Positions 46,093-56,258 are shown, counted from the stretch's first letter. The stretch: DNA of 64,000 bases from Sphingosinicella humi (GCF_003129465.1 NZ_QFFF01000001.1:744001-808000); one strand, 5' to 3'. Numbers and translations are program-made. The notes: a model not told the origin generated them from the sequence alone.

Positions 46093-48039
46093 TTATTCCG
46101 CCGCCAGCTCGACCGTTACCGACACAGATGCGCGTTGGCTACCCTTATCGGGCCTGTAATCGGGCACGATTTGCCGGAGAAGAGCGACGGCGCCGCTATC
46201 GTCCTGCGCCGCAAGCTGCCGCTGGAGTTGATCCAGCCGCACCTCCAGATCTTCCCATGGCATGAAGGTTTCTCTGCTTTTCATGATGAGAGGATGGGAA
46301 GTGGGCTCCGGGTCGCCGCTGATCAACAGCTCTTCATAGAGCTTCTCGCCAGGCCTGAGACCGATTTCCAGGAGCTCTATATCCCCATCGGGATTGTCGA
46401 CGTCGCGAACGCTGAGGCCGGAAAGCTCAATCATGTTCCGGGCCAAATCCCGAATGCGAACGGGATCGCCCATGTCGAGAAGGAACACCTCCCCGCCTTG
46501 GGCCATGGCGCCGGCCTGGACGACCAACTGGGCCGCCTCGGGTATTAGCATGAAATAGCGGGTCATCTCACGATGTGTAATGGTGATCGGCCCGCCATCA
46601 GCGATTTGGCGCCGGAACAAGGGCACGACTGAACCACTCGAACCGAGAACATTCCCAAACCGGACCATCGAAAATCGTGTGCCGCTGCCACGCGCCGTAT
46701 GCGCCTGAAGTACCATTTCGGCCAAACGCTTGCTTGCGCCCATGACATTGGTTGGGCGAACAGCCTTGTCGGTGGAGACCAGCACGAAATTCGACACACG
46801 ATGCTGATGCGCCAATTCGGCCATGATCAGGGTGCCGAACACGTTCACCCGAATTCCTTCCCCGGGATTATGTTCAACCAAAGGCACATGTTTGTAAGCC
46901 GCCGCGTGAAATATGATATGCGGGCGCCGGGAGTGCAGGAGCCGGTCCATCCGAGCGCGGTCCAACACGGAACCGAGGTAAGGGAAGATTCCTACCTCGT
47001 CCTCGCCTGCTGCTATGCGCCGACGCAGCTCCTCGTTGATTTGGTAGAGCGCGAACTCGCTATTATCGACCAGTATCAGACATTCGGGCGCAAAGGCAAG
47101 CACCTGACGGCAGAGCTCGCTCCCAATCGACCCGCCGGCGCCGGTGACGAGCACCACCTTTCCACGGATATTTTTCTCGAGAAGGCCGTGATTCGGCTCG
47201 ACGGCTCCTCGCCCTAGCAAGTCTTCAATATCCAGGTCGTGTAGATCGCTCACCTGGACTTTACCCCGCGCAAGATCCATAACTCCTGGCAAGGATTGGA
47301 CCTTCACCGGCAAGGGCTGCAGCGCCTCTATGATCGCGGCGCGTCGACGACGACCCGCCGAAGGGATAGCCAGCATGATATGAGTAATCGAGCGCCGCTC
47401 CACCAAGTCGGGCACTTGGTCGATTGCATATACCGGGAATGCGTCGATCGTCCTGCCCACCAGCTCCGGATTGTCGTCTATATAGCCAATAACAATCATC
47501 TCACGCGCGGATCGGATGGCAGAGACCAGCTGACGCCCTGCCATTCCCGCGCCATAGACGAGAACACGAGAGCCATTCGGCATCTGGCAATCATGGCGCC
47601 GGAAGATCTCACTCCCCAGCAACCGACCACCGACGAGCAGCAGAAACAGGATCATCGGCAGCAGCAAGCCGACGGTTCTTGGAACGCCGTCTATGCCCCA
47701 GAGCGTGTAAACGGTAGAGTAGGGAATGGCGAATATCGCGCACGCCCGGCCAATCCGAACGACAGCCGCCGAGCCGATGTGTCGGAACACAGCCTTATAG
47801 CAGCCCACCATCGCCAACGTCGGAACGCTCATGAGCACGGCGACTAGGGTAGCGACTGCGACAGCAGGCGTGATCCGAGGGATGTGCCCAACACGCAGGT
47901 AAACCGAAAGCAACATCGACATTACACATGCGGTGCAGTCGAAGCCGACGACGATCAGTATTTTCCAATGGCGAGGAAGCACCCGCAATCGATCTATTAG
48001 CGAAGTCGTGCCCTGATCCGGCAGCTGCTGCTCATTCAT
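46093..48039 (-). CDS. Membrane-bound UDP-GlcNAc 4,6-dehydratase (CapD/WbpM/PglF-like)
   Basis: This 648-residue protein has four N-terminal helices (about 28-135), a first nucleotide-binding domain (about 145-265, RVLVYGAGMAGRQLV) and a catalytic SDR domain (about 285-580) with KVVLVTGAGGSIGSELCRQV, AAYKHVPLVEHNP and the active-site segment VLVSTDKAVRPTNVMGASKR. It makes UDP-4-keto-6-deoxy-HexNAc, the substrate for a reductase or aminotransferase. The SDR half of the hybrid protein (38786-39973) is a likely next step. It is the first gene of the leftward dehydratase-ligase-Wza-Wzc-TPR block, 20 bases before the ligase-like gene. Confidence 0.93.
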   Translation of the reverse strand: MNEQQLPDQGTTSLIDRLRVLPRHWKILIVVGFDCTACVMSMLLSVYLRVGHIPRITPAVAVATLVAVLMSVPTLAMVGCYKAVFRHIGSAAVVRIGRACAIFAIPYSTVYTLWGIDGVPRTVGLLLPMILFLLLVGGRLLGSEIFRRHDCQMPNGSRVLVYGAGMAGRQLVSAIRSAREMIVIGYIDDNPELVGRTIDAFPVYAIDQVPDLVERRSITHIMLAIPSAGRRRRAAIIEALQPLPVKVQSLPGVMDLARGKVQVSDLHDLDIEDLLGRGAVEPNHGLLEKNIRGKVVLVTGAGGSIGSELCRQVLAFAPECLILVDNSEFALYQINEELRRRIAAGEDEVGIFPYLGSVLDRARMDRLLHSRRPHIIFHAAAYKHVPLVEHNPGEGIRVNVFGTLIMAELAHQHRVSNFVLVSTDKAVRPTNVMGASKRLAEMVLQAHTARGSGTRFSMVRFGNVLGSSGSVVPLFRRQIADGGPITITHREMTRYFMLIPEAAQLVVQAGAMAQGGEVFLLDMGDPVRIRDLARNMIELSGLSVRDVDNPDGDIELLEIGLRPGEKLYEELLISGDPEPTSHPLIMKSRETFMPWEDLEVRLDQLQRQLAAQDDSGAVALLRQIVPDYRPDKGSQRASVSVTVELAAE

Positions 48040-48139
48040 AATTGCTGGCCCACTGGGGCTCTATCCCCTTACATTGACCGCCCTGATAGCTTTGCGACAC
48101 AGTCTGTCAAAGCCCGATCATGTGTTTCTCTCTAAATCC

Positions 48140-48659
48140 CAGCCTGGCTAGCTCTGCAGACCCGCACATGGTGACCCTACAGTGATGGTTTTTTGCCACA
48201 CGCCGCCGGCCATCTGCATCATGCTCCGGCCGCCGCGCAAGCGGGAGCAGACCTCCGATAAAGTCTCCGGACTCCGGGTTTTCGTAGGGGGAAATCTCTT
48301 GTTCAGAAGTGGGCTCGGAGCAGGAGGCGCCTGGGACAGTGAGGAAGGCAATGACGTCTGCGATCAGTGCGGCGTCAACGGCCACTTGGCGGCTGGCTTC
48401 TTCCGGCCAGGGCGATATTAGGTTGCGCGCCCCAATAAAGCCTCGACAATGCCGACCGGATGCCGCGTCAAAGGCCGCAAACGCGCCGCAATCGAGGTGC
48501 TGGTATCGCCATGAAAGAGGAATGCTGCCAACGGCTATCATCAGCGAGCGCCAAGGCGACAGGCGCCATCTTGATCGCCTCCGGCCTCGTTCCGAAAACG
48601 CTCAGGACCTTCACTATCCGATGCCGCCCCTCGCCCGCTGGCAAGGGTGTAGCAGCCAA
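48140..48659 (-). pseudogene. Decayed UDP-GlcNAc 2-epimerase (wecB) remnant
   Basis: Three minus-strand frames carry successive pieces of the WecB sequence. From 48659 down, [23 protein letters not shown] matches the N-terminus in motif order (residues [12 protein letters not shown]). After a deletion, another frame near 48513 reads HGDTSTSIAA ... HPVGIVEA. After a further shift, a third frame near 48425 reads NLISPWPEEASRQVA ... ADVIAF. These correspond to the intact protein's [17 protein letters not shown] and [14 protein letters not shown]. About 70-75 residues between the first and second pieces are missing, and the C-terminal half is not recognisable. It is a dead gene at the right edge of the polysaccharide locus. 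Confidence 0.85.
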
Positions 48660-48868
48660 TGATGAAGAATTAACTTATCGACATCACCCGCCGGTTTCGA
48701 TGGGATGCGGTCCTCCTGGTGAACGGGACGGGAGCTATGCTACTGTCAAGGCTTGTGGCAGCCACCCGGCTGCACACGAGGTCCGGCCATCTCTTCACGT
48801 CTTCTGGTCAGAGGAAACACGATCATTTATCCTGTTGGTTCGACCCTAGCGCGGGCTGCGGTGAGCAT

Positions 48869-49828
48869 ATGCCCGGGCCGACCCTTGGAGCGGAAGGCTT
48901 GAAGGCAGAGACGTTCACGACCTCTCCCAGCAGCGGTCTCACCCATCTCCATCGGCTGGAGGCGGAGAGCGTCCATATCTTTCGCGAGGTGGTCGCCGAG
49001 GCGGCGCGGCCGGTGATGCTTTATTCCGTCGGCAAGGACAGCGCGGTCATGCTGCATCTTGCCCGCAAGGCTTTCTATCCGGCCCCGCCGCCCTTTCCGA
49101 TGCTCCATGTCGACACGACCTGGAAATTCCGGGCCATGTACGAGATGCGCGACTGCATGGCGCGCGAAGCGGGCATGGAGCTTATCGTCCATCGCAATCC
49201 CGAGGCCGAAACCCAGGGCATCAACCCGTTCGATCATGGGCCGCTCCATACCGACATGTGGAAGACGGAAGGCCTCAAACAGGCGCTCGACCGACATGGC
49301 TTCGACGCGGCCTTCGGCGGTGCGCGACGGGACGAGGAGAAGAGCCGCGCCAAGGAGCGGATCTTCTCCTTCCGCTCCGCCAACCACCGCTGGGACCCGA
49401 AAAATCAGCGGCCGGAGCTTTGGCGCCTCTACAATGCCCGCAAATCCAAGGGCGAGAGCATCCGCGTGTTCCCGCTCTCCAACTGGACCGAGCTCGACGT
49501 CTGGGAATATATCCATCTGGAGAACATCCCGATCGTGCCGCTCTATTTCGCCGCGCCCCGTCCGACCGTCGAGCGAGACGGCCTCATCCTCATGGTGGAC
49601 GATGAACGCTTCCGCTTGAAAGACGGCGAGGAGCCGGTGACCCGATCGATCCGATTCCGGACGCTCGGCTGCTATCCCCTTACCGGCGCCATCGAGAGCA
49701 GCGCCGCAACCCTTCCCGAGATCATCCGCGAGATGCTGCTCGCCACGACCTCGGAGCGACAGGGGCGCGCCATCGACAAGGATGAGGACGCCGGCATGGA
49801 GAAGAAGAAGCAGGAGGGCTATTTCTGA
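48869..49828 (+). CDS. cysD: Sulfate adenylyltransferase subunit 2
   Basis: This 319-residue small subunit of ATP sulfurylase belongs to the PAPS-reductase-like ATP pyrophosphatases. It shows [17 protein letters not shown], the PP-loop [59 protein letters not shown], and the end STSERQGR-like [14 protein letters not shown] with the terminal KKKQEGYF. It forms APS from sulfate and ATP with CysN. ATG 48869 gives an N-terminus slightly longer than in E. coli (302 residues); TTG near 48899 is an alternative. Its stop overlaps the cysNC start (TGATG), showing coupling in one operon. Confidence 0.95.
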   Translation: MPGPTLGAEGLKAETFTTSPSSGLTHLHRLEAESVHIFREVVAEAARPVMLYSVGKDSAVMLHLARKAFYPAPPPFPMLHVDTTWKFRAMYEMRDCMAREAGMELIVHRNPEAETQGINPFDHGPLHTDMWKTEGLKQALDRHGFDAAFGGARRDEEKSRAKERIFSFRSANHRWDPKNQRPELWRLYNARKSKGESIRVFPLSNWTELDVWEYIHLENIPIVPLYFAAPRPTVERDGLILMVDDERFRLKDGEEPVTRSIRFRTLGCYPLTGAIESSAATLPEIIREMLLATTSERQGRAIDKDEDAGMEKKKQEGYF

Positions 49829-51729
49829 TGACCCTTAAGCTTCAGGGGACGACGGATCTGATCGATCTGGACATCGGCGCCTATCTGGAACGGCACAGGC
49901 GCAAGAGCCTGCTCCGCTTCATCACCTGCGGCAGCGTCGACGACGGCAAGTCGACGCTGATTGGCCGGCTTCTCTACGATTCCCGGATGATCTTCGAGGA
50001 CCAGCTCGCTGCCCTCGAGGCGGATTCCCGGCGGCATGGGACGCAGGGTCAGGAGATCGATTTCGCCCTTCTCGTCGACGGCCTTGCCGCGGAACGCGAG
50101 CAGGGCATCACCATCGACGTCGCCTATCGCTTTTTCGCCACCGACAAGCGCAAGTTCATCGTCGCCGATACGCCCGGCCACGAGCAATATACGCGCAACA
50201 TGGTGACGGGCGCCTCCACCGCCGAGCTCGCCGTCATCCTCATCGACGCGCGCAAGGGCGTGCTGACGCAGACGCGGCGGCACAGCTATCTCGCCAGCCT
50301 CCTCGGCATCCGCAACGTCGTGCTGGCCGTGAACAAGATGGACCTGGTCGATTATGACCGGGCCCGGTTCGAAGAGATCGTCGCCGACTACCGCGCCTTC
50401 GCGAAAGAGATAGGCATCGACCCGTTCGTGGCCATCCCCGTGTCGGGCCTCAGGGGCGACAATGTCACCGCCCTATCCAATGCGATGCCATGGTACGACG
50501 GCCCCGCCCTCCTCGATCATCTCGAAACGGTTCCGCTTGACCAGGACGCGCTTCGCTCCGCGCCTTTTCGCATGACCGTGCAATGGGTGAACCGACCCAA
50601 CCATGAGTTCCGCGGCTTCAGCGGCCTGGTCGCCAGCGGCACGGCGCGACCGGGCGACGCGGTACGCCTTGTTCCTTCCGGTCGCACGTCGACGATCGGC
50701 CGTATCGTCACCATGGACGGCGATCTTAATTGCGCCGTCGCCGGCCAGTCGGTCACCCTCACCCTGGCGGATGAGCTGGACTGCTCACGCGGCGACCTGA
50801 TCGCGGCCGCCGACGCTCCGCCCGAGATCGCCGATCAGTTCGAGGCGACCCTCGTCTGGCTTGGAGAGGAGCCGCTGCTCCCCGGCCGCGCCTATTGGCT
50901 GAAGATCGGCGCGGCGACGGTGACAGCCTCGGTCAACGAGCTCAAGCATGAGGTGAACGTCAATACACTCGAGCGGCGCGCGGCGAAGACGCTGTCGCTG
51001 AACGGCATCGGCGTCGCCACCCTCTCCACCGACCGTCCGCTCCCCTTCGCACCCTATGGGGAGAACCACGATCTTGGCGGTTTCATCCTCATCGACCGCC
51101 TGACCAACGCCACCGTCGGCGCCGGCATGATCCATTTCGCGCTGAGGCGCGCGCACAACATCCATTGGCAGCATCTCGAGGTCGATCGGGCGGCCCATGC
51201 CCGCCTCAAGAACCAGGAGCCGCGCGTGCTGTGGTTCACCGGCCTCTCCGGTGCCGGCAAGTCCACCATCGCCAATCTGGTCGAGAAGAAGCTGCACGGC
51301 CTTGGACGGCACACCTTCCTGCTCGACGGCGACAATGTCCGCCACGGCCTCAACAAGGATCTGGGCTTCACCGACGTCGACCGCGTCGAGAATATCCGCC
51401 GTGTCGGCGAAGTGGCGAAGCTCATGAGCGATGCCGGCCTCATCGTGCTGTGCGCCTTCATCTCGCCTTTCCGCGCGGAACGCCGCATGGTGCGCGAGAT
51501 GATGAAGGAAGGGGAGTTCATGGAGATATTCGTCGACACCCCGCTCGCCGACGCGGAAAGGCGCGACGAAAAGGGCCTCTACAAAAAGGCCCGCCGCGGC
51601 CAGCTCAGCAACTTCACCGGCATCGACAGTCCCTACGAGCCGCCCGAGCAGGCTGAGATAAGGATCGACACGACCCGTCTGTCCGCGGAGCAGGCGGCGG
51701 ACCTCATCGTCGACAGGCTGCTCGCATGA
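49828..51729 (+). CDS. cysNC: Bifunctional sulfate adenylyltransferase subunit 1 / adenylylsulfate kinase
   Basis: This 633-residue fusion has a CysN GTPase (about 1-440) with G1 [18 protein letters not shown]3 [12 protein letters not shown] and G4 NKMDLVDY, plus the two elongation-factor-like beta domains. A CysC APS kinase follows (about 460-633) with the P-loop [41 protein letters not shown] and [13 protein letters not shown]. It couples GTP hydrolysis to APS formation and phosphorylates APS to PAPS. PAPS is the sulfate donor for both assimilation and sulfation. It overlaps cysD and cysQ by 1 and 4 bases. Confidence 0.97.
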   Translation: MTLKLQGTTDLIDLDIGAYLERHRRKSLLRFITCGSVDDGKSTLIGRLLYDSRMIFEDQLAALEADSRRHGTQGQEIDFALLVDGLAAEREQGITIDVAYRFFATDKRKFIVADTPGHEQYTRNMVTGASTAELAVILIDARKGVLTQTRRHSYLASLLGIRNVVLAVNKMDLVDYDRARFEEIVADYRAFAKEIGIDPFVAIPVSGLRGDNVTALSNAMPWYDGPALLDHLETVPLDQDALRSAPFRMTVQWVNRPNHEFRGFSGLVASGTARPGDAVRLVPSGRTSTIGRIVTMDGDLNCAVAGQSVTLTLADELDCSRGDLIAAADAPPEIADQFEATLVWLGEEPLLPGRAYWLKIGAATVTASVNELKHEVNVNTLERRAAKTLSLNGIGVATLSTDRPLPFAPYGENHDLGGFILIDRLTNATVGAGMIHFALRRAHNIHWQHLEVDRAAHARLKNQEPRVLWFTGLSGAGKSTIANLVEKKLHGLGRHTFLLDGDNVRHGLNKDLGFTDVDRVENIRRVGEVAKLMSDAGLIVLCAFISPFRAERRMVREMMKEGEFMEIFVDTPLADAERRDEKGLYKKARRGQLSNFTGIDSPYEPPEQAEIRIDTTRLSAEQAADLIVDRLLA

Positions 51730-52451
51730 CCGATGCGGAGCTCGCCGCCGTGCTGGCGAAGTCGACGGGCGAGATCCTGCTGGCGATCCGGAAGGCCGGC
51801 CTGCTGCACGGGCGCTCGCTCGGCATCGCCGGCGACAGGATCGCCAACCATTATATTCTCGACGCCCTGCGCGCCCAGCGTCCCCATGACGGCATCCTCT
51901 CCGAAGAGAGCGTCGACACCCCGGAACGCCTGACCCACAAGCGTGTCTGGATCATCGACCCGCTCGACGGCACCCGGGAATATTGCGAAGGCCGCGCCGA
52001 TTGGGCGGTCCATATCGCGCTCAGCATCAACGGCGAACCAGCCGTCGGGGCCGTCGCCCTGCCCGCGCAAGGCGTCCTCTTCCGATCGGACGCACCTCCC
52101 GCCGTGCCGCAGGCGCCGTCGGGGCCGCTGCGCCTTCTCGTCAGTCGCACCCGCCCGCCGGTCGAGGCCGACCGGGTCGCGGCGGCGCTCGAGGCGGAGC
52201 TGGTGCCGATGGGTTCGGCGGGGGCCAAGGCGATGGCGGTCCTGCTCGGCACCGGCGACGTCTATCTACACGCCGGCGGCCAATATGAGTGGGACAATTG
52301 CGCGCCCGCCGCCGTCGCGCTTTCGGCCGGCCTCAACGCCACCCGCCTCGACGGGGCGCCGCTCGAATATAACCGGCCCGACCCGCGCCTGCCGGACCTG
52401 CTGATCTGCCCGCCGGAGCTGGCGGGGCCGGTGCAGGCGGCGCTGGCATGA
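51726..52451 (+). CDS. cysQ: 3'(2'),5'-bisphosphate nucleotidase
   Basis: This 241-residue member of the inositol-monophosphatase family removes the 3'-phosphate from PAP or PAPS. Metal-binding motifs are [28 protein letters not shown] (DPLDGT) and [13 protein letters not shown] (WDxxA). It overlaps the cysNC stop by ATGA, completing the cysD-cysNC-cysQ set. PAP removal matters wherever PAPS is consumed, including in sulfotransferase reactions; no sulfotransferase gene is visible in the window. Confidence 0.94.
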   Translation: MTDAELAAVLAKSTGEILLAIRKAGLLHGRSLGIAGDRIANHYILDALRAQRPHDGILSEESVDTPERLTHKRVWIIDPLDGTREYCEGRADWAVHIALSINGEPAVGAVALPAQGVLFRSDAPPAVPQAPSGPLRLLVSRTRPPVEADRVAAALEAELVPMGSAGAKAMAVLLGTGDVYLHAGGQYEWDNCAPAAVALSAGLNATRLDGAPLEYNRPDPRLPDLLICPPELAGPVQAALA

Positions 52452-52473
52452 CCGGCAAGGGGAGCGGTGGGCC

Positions 52474-53553
52474 GTGGCGAGTGCGCTGATTCATCCGGTG
52501 ATCCTGTGCGGCGGCGCCGGACAGCGCTTATGGCCGCTTTCCAGCCCGGAACAGCCGAAGCCGCTGCTGCCCCTGGTCGGCAACAAGAGCATGCTCCAGC
52601 TTACCGCCGACCGGGTGAGCGACCGCACGCGCTACGCCGCACCGATTGTCGTTTGCGGCACTCTGCATGCGCGGCAGGTCGAGAATCAGCTTGTCGAGGC
52701 GGGCGCCGCACCGGCGACGATGATCGTCGAGCCGGCCAGCCGCAATACGGCACCGGCGATCGCGCTCGCCGCGGCCAGCGTCGCGCCAGAGACGGCGCTG
52801 CTGGTAATGCCCAGCGACCATCTCGTGGAACGGGCAGAGCCTTTCCGGCGGGCCGTGGACCTCGCCCTTCCCGCCGCCCTCGATGGCCGGATCGTCACCT
52901 TCGGCATCGAGCCGACACGGCCGGAAAACGGCTATGGCTATATTCGGATCGGCGAGAGGCTGTCCGAGGGCGTGCATGTTGTGGACGCCTTCGTCGAGAA
53001 GCCGGAGCTGGAACGGGCGACAGCCTATCTGGCTGAAGGCGGATATTCGTGGAATGCGGGCATCTTCCTGTTCCGCGCTGGCGACTATCTCGCCGCGCTG
53101 GCGCGCCACGCGCCTGCGATAGCGGTGGCCGCCCAAAGCTCGCTTGAGCTTGCCCGGAAGGACGGCATCCATATCCGCCCCGACCCCGAAGCCTTCGGCG
53201 CCTCCCCTTCCCTCTCGATCGACTATGCCGTCATCGAGAAGACCGAGCGCGCGGCCGTGGTCCCGGTCGAGATGGGCTGGTCCGATATCGGCAGCTGGGA
53301 TGCGGTCTATGAGTTCAGCGGCAAGGATGCTGAGGGGAATGCCCTCTCCGGCGACGTCCTGGCGCTCGGCACGGAAGGCTCGTTGATCCATTCCGACGGA
53401 CCGACTGTCGCCGCCATTGGAGTCCGGGACCTGCTGATCCTGGTCAGCGATGGGTCCGTTCTCGTCCTGCCGCGCGGCGAGAGCCAGAGGGTAAGGGAAA
53501 TCGCCGACCTCCTGGCCAAGCGCTCCCCTGACGCGAACCCCGGCTCGCGCTAG
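52474..53553 (+). CDS. Mannose-1-phosphate guanylyltransferase
   Basis: This 359-residue nucleotidyltransferase shows the GMP signature HPVILCGGAGQRLWPLSSPEQPKPL-type start (catalytic GGAGQRLWP), VEPASRNTAPAIALA, VMPSDHLVE, NGYGYIRIG, FVEKPELE and YSWNAGIFLFRA. It makes GDP-mannose from mannose-1-phosphate and GTP. It lacks the C-terminal phosphomannose-isomerase cupin of the bifunctional ManC/AlgA type; the separate ManA gene converges on it with a 4-base overlap. The start is GTG 52474, with GGGGAGC upstream. GDP-mannose is a precursor for many surface sugars. Confidence 0.92.
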   Translation: MASALIHPVILCGGAGQRLWPLSSPEQPKPLLPLVGNKSMLQLTADRVSDRTRYAAPIVVCGTLHARQVENQLVEAGAAPATMIVEPASRNTAPAIALAAASVAPETALLVMPSDHLVERAEPFRRAVDLALPAALDGRIVTFGIEPTRPENGYGYIRIGERLSEGVHVVDAFVEKPELERATAYLAEGGYSWNAGIFLFRAGDYLAALARHAPAIAVAAQSSLELARKDGIHIRPDPEAFGASPSLSIDYAVIEKTERAAVVPVEMGWSDIGSWDAVYEFSGKDAEGNALSGDVLALGTEGSLIHSDGPTVAAIGVRDLLILVSDGSVLVLPRGESQRVREIADLLAKRSPDANPGSR

Positions 53554-54389
53554 CCGATCAGCCCCGGAACATGGCGCCCCGCTTCATAGGCGACCAGGAT
53601 GTCGCCCTGGCCAACATCCACCCCGGCGCGCCCGTCCGCTATCCAGACATGCCCCGCCCGGAACGGCTTACCGTCGATGTCGCCGCCGTCGGCCAGCGGA
53701 ATGATCCAGACCGGCATGGCCTTGCTCGCCTCCAGCAGGCCGCTCGCTCCGTGGCTCCAGCGTTCGACGACGAAAGCGCCTCCATCGATCAGGACGGCAC
53801 GCCCGCCGCCCAGGTCGCGGCCGGTGCCCAAAGGCTTGAACGGGGCCGGGTTGGCCACCGCCACGGCTTGGTCGAGGTGGAGTTCCCGCTCGCGGCCATA
53901 GTCGTATAGCCTGTAGGTCGCGTCGACATTCTGCTGCACTTCGATTAGCACGAGGCCAGCTCCCAACGCGTGAACGGTGCCGGCCGGCGAATAGTAGAAG
54001 TCGCCCGCCGCGGCCGGCCGCCAGTCGACGAGATCCATGATCGACCCATCCACCGCCGCCTGGCGCAGCGCGGCCCGCGAGATGCTGTTCGTGAGGCCGA
54101 GCCCGAGCACGGCATCCTCCTCCGCCTGGGTGATGAACCAAGCCTCGTCCTTGCCCCCGGAATGGCCGGCTTTCCGGCCAGCCTCTTCCCCCGGATGAAC
54201 CTGGATCGACAGCCGCTCGGAGGTGAAGAGATATTTGACGAGCAGCGGCCGGTGCGGAACGGGGCCGTCCTCGAACCAGATTTCGCCGATCGGCTGCGTC
54301 CCCTCTGCCATTGACGCGAAGCATGCCGGCAGATCAGGGCGACCCCAGGGCTTTTGAACGGCACGGCGAGTCAAACGCTTGGCGTTCAT
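53550..54389 (-). CDS. manA: Class I mannose-6-phosphate isomerase
   Basis: This 279-residue zinc enzyme interconverts mannose-6-phosphate and fructose-6-phosphate. It shows PIGEIWFED, LFTSERLSIQVHPGEEAG with metal-binding Gln/His, GKDEAWFI with Glu, and AGTVHALGAGLVLIEVQQN with the further His. The protein is short (about 390 residues in E. coli), like the compact bacterial form. ATG 54389 follows GGGAGAGAC. Together with the convergent guanylyltransferase it supplies two steps to GDP-mannose; phosphomannomutase is not in the window. Confidence 0.92.
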   Translation of the reverse strand: MNAKRLTRRAVQKPWGRPDLPACFASMAEGTQPIGEIWFEDGPVPHRPLLVKYLFTSERLSIQVHPGEEAGRKAGHSGGKDEAWFITQAEEDAVLGLGLTNSISRAALRQAAVDGSIMDLVDWRPAAAGDFYYSPAGTVHALGAGLVLIEVQQNVDATYRLYDYGRERELHLDQAVAVANPAPFKPLGTGRDLGGGRAVLIDGGAFVVERWSHGASGLLEASKAMPVWIIPLADGGDIDGKPFRAGHVWIADGRAGVDVGQGDILVAYEAGRHVPGLIG

Positions 54390-54585
54390 GTCTCTCCCAC
54401 GCCCCCTGTCATGTCGACCATCCGAGCCGATATATCCGCAAGCTGCAAATTGGCCACCAACTCCATAAAATCGGCGCGCCGTTCGGACGTGCGGGTGGAT
54501 GCCCATTGACGCGGGTGCGGGCTTTCGCACTATAACCCCTGTCGCTGCCAAGCGAGCGTAAGTTAAATAAACAAGGGGCTGGACT

Positions 54586-54780
54586 ATGCCGATGTACCGA
54601 TTCAGCCGCATCGGATCGGATCGCAAGAACAATCGCGTTCGTGAATTTGGCTTCTTCAACGATGACGGCGCCCTACAGCATGCGCGACGACTCCAACGCT
54701 CCGAGGTGATCGAAGTCTGGCAGCAGGACCGGCTGGTCGGGCGCCTGGAACCGGAACTCTTTTCCGCCGCCAACGACTAA
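54586..54780 (+). CDS. Small conserved-looking protein of unknown function
   Basis: This 64-residue protein begins MPMYRFSRIG and has a central ALQHARRLQRSEVIEVWQQD segment, with a charged, soluble composition. The layout (short beta hairpin, then a helix and a strand) resembles small DUF6894-like proteins of alphaproteobacteria that start MPxYxF. The ribosome-binding site ACAAGGGGC lies just upstream. It is isolated, with about 500 bases to the next gene. No function is known to me. Confidence 0.6.
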   Translation: MPMYRFSRIGSDRKNNRVREFGFFNDDGALQHARRLQRSEVIEVWQQDRLVGRLEPELFSAAND

Positions 54781-55284
54781 GATCTACAAGTCTCAACCCA
54801 GCCTGGAGCATCTCGCGCCTGTCCTTCGCGCGAAGCGCGTTGCGGGACGCGACGTCGATCGCCCAAAACCTGGGGCCGGGGCACAGAATATTGTCTAGAA
54901 TAGCCGCTTTCGGCATGTGAAACGGCCTCCTCTCCTTAGTATCTGATGACTTCTTGTCGTTGAGCTTGCCCTTCTGGCCAGGCAGTGACTATCTCCTGAA
55001 AATCGTCCGGCTTATAGGCCATTGAACTCTCAACGAACTCAGCCGTTTCCATGAGGCTGTTTCCAGACTCTCCACCGTGTCTCGCCCAATTTTTTCGTCT
55101 GAGCGCAAGTCTGTTGCCTCGGTTGCCAGTCGATCGCGTTAACAGCCCGGGACAGGCGCCTATTCCTCCTGCCTCTGGATTGTGGTAACCTGTTCACTTC
55201 GGCCAACATTCTGACCGACGTTCAATTTGTAGCTTAGCTTGCAAGTGCGCCTTGGCTGAATCGCTCGGGTGGGAGGACGTTGCT
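54781..55284. other. Intergenic region before the LuxR-type regulator
   Basis: This is a stretch of about 500 bases with mixed composition. On the minus strand an 86-codon frame (54656-54916) has a fine ribosome-binding site (GGAGAGGAGG) but runs antisense into the small gene 54586-54780 and shows no known motif. The rest holds the promoter of the regulator. No repeat or RNA gene is evident. Confidence 0.45.
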
Positions 55285-55965
55285 ATGGCCAATCGAAGGA
55301 TTTTCTTTGGAGCAGGATCAGACGCTGGCATCGCAGACGATTGGACGATTACCGCTGTTCATTCGCCGCCAGCCGCGCAGTCCGACCATGACCGGATCCT
55401 GGAGTCGATCGCTCCGGAAGACTGGCTCAGATGCTGGAGCGCTCTCGACGATCGGGCGCGGCTCGTGATCGACGAAACGCGGACACTGATTTGCGCCGAC
55501 AAGCGGGGGCGGACGGTTTTGAAGCCGGGCGGCGGGCTGAGGCTGCGCGATAGTCGAGTGGAACCTGCCAACGCCGATGATCTTCCGGCGTTCGAAGAGC
55601 TGATCGAGTCCAGGACCGGGCTGGAGTCCCTGGGTCTGAAAGGAAGCCATGGCGGGCACCTCATTGTCCAGGCCTCCAAGATCTGCGAACGCCAAGGCAA
55701 GACGCTCATCGGACTTGCCATCCGGATCGTCGGCCGCGGCTTCAGCCCCCGCTGGGCCGATCTCAAGCAGGCCTTTCACCTCACCAAGGCAGAAAATCAG
55801 GTTGTGAGGTCCCTGCTGGCCGGCCTGAGCGCGGAGCAGATCGCGGAGGCCCACGGCCTGTCGCTCGACACGATCAGGACCCATATCCGCCATGCCTATG
55901 ACAAGCTCAATGTCTCGTCGCGCGATCAGATGTGGCACCGGCTGGCGCCATACCGCCTGAACTGA
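55285..55965 (+). CDS. LuxR-type helix-turn-helix transcriptional regulator
   Basis: The protein has 226 residues. The N-terminal two thirds lacks the receiver Asp pattern and has no recognisable autoinducer-binding signature; it may be a degenerate sensor domain. The C-terminus (about 160-226) is a LuxR DNA-binding domain: FHLTKAENQVVRSLLAG, LSAEQIAEAHGLSLDTIRTH, then IRHAYDKLNVSSRDQ. ATG 55285 was chosen over TTG 55252 because GGGAGG lies upstream. It is the gene next to the Fap-like operon, 294 bases away and on the same strand, and is the natural candidate regulator for it. Direct control is not shown. Confidence 0.85.
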   Translation: MANRRIFFGAGSDAGIADDWTITAVHSPPAAQSDHDRILESIAPEDWLRCWSALDDRARLVIDETRTLICADKRGRTVLKPGGGLRLRDSRVEPANADDLPAFEELIESRTGLESLGLKGSHGGHLIVQASKICERQGKTLIGLAIRIVGRGFSPRWADLKQAFHLTKAENQVVRSLLAGLSAEQIAEAHGLSLDTIRTHIRHAYDKLNVSSRDQMWHRLAPYRLN

Positions 55966-55993
55966 AATTGCTCCCATCCCTTGGCGCTCGTCA

Positions 55994-56014
55994 CCGGCTC
56001 TCAAGGAGAGCCGG
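55994..56014 (+). terminator. Hairpin downstream of the LuxR-type gene
   Basis: A perfect 9-bp stem CCGGCTCTC / GAGAGCCGG with a 3-base loop (AAG) lies 28 bases past the stop. It is not followed by a T-run, so it is either a weak terminator or an mRNA 3' stabiliser. Confidence 0.4.
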
Positions 56015-56104
56015 GCGGCTGCAGCGCTGCGGCAGCAGCGCGTCTGCAATGGCTTTGATGACGGCTCGCAAACTCACTATGGCCCGCCATTAAACTTGCC
56101 TCAC

Positions 56105-56115
56105 CACAAATTGTG
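56105..56115. promoter_or_regulatory. Inverted repeat upstream of the Fap-like operon
   Basis: The sequence CACAA-A-TTGTG is an odd-centred inverted repeat 144-154 bases before the first gene. It is a reasonable binding site for a dimeric regulator such as the LuxR-type protein encoded just upstream. Only the symmetry is seen. Confidence 0.35.
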
Positions 56116-56258
56116 ACGCGACTCGGCCAAATCACCGATACAGTTCCAAATGTAAGCGTCAGGACCATTTCACATCAGACCGTAATAATGCGGGAGTCCG
56201 CAAGGGCTTTCGACAATGGCTGTTATTGTCCTGATGCATGAAAAACAGGGAGGACGTC

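Noticed and set aside
54656-54916. An 86-codon minus-strand frame with a very good ribosome-binding site
   Set aside because: Half of it is antisense to a small gene, and no protein family is recognisable; kept only as a remark.
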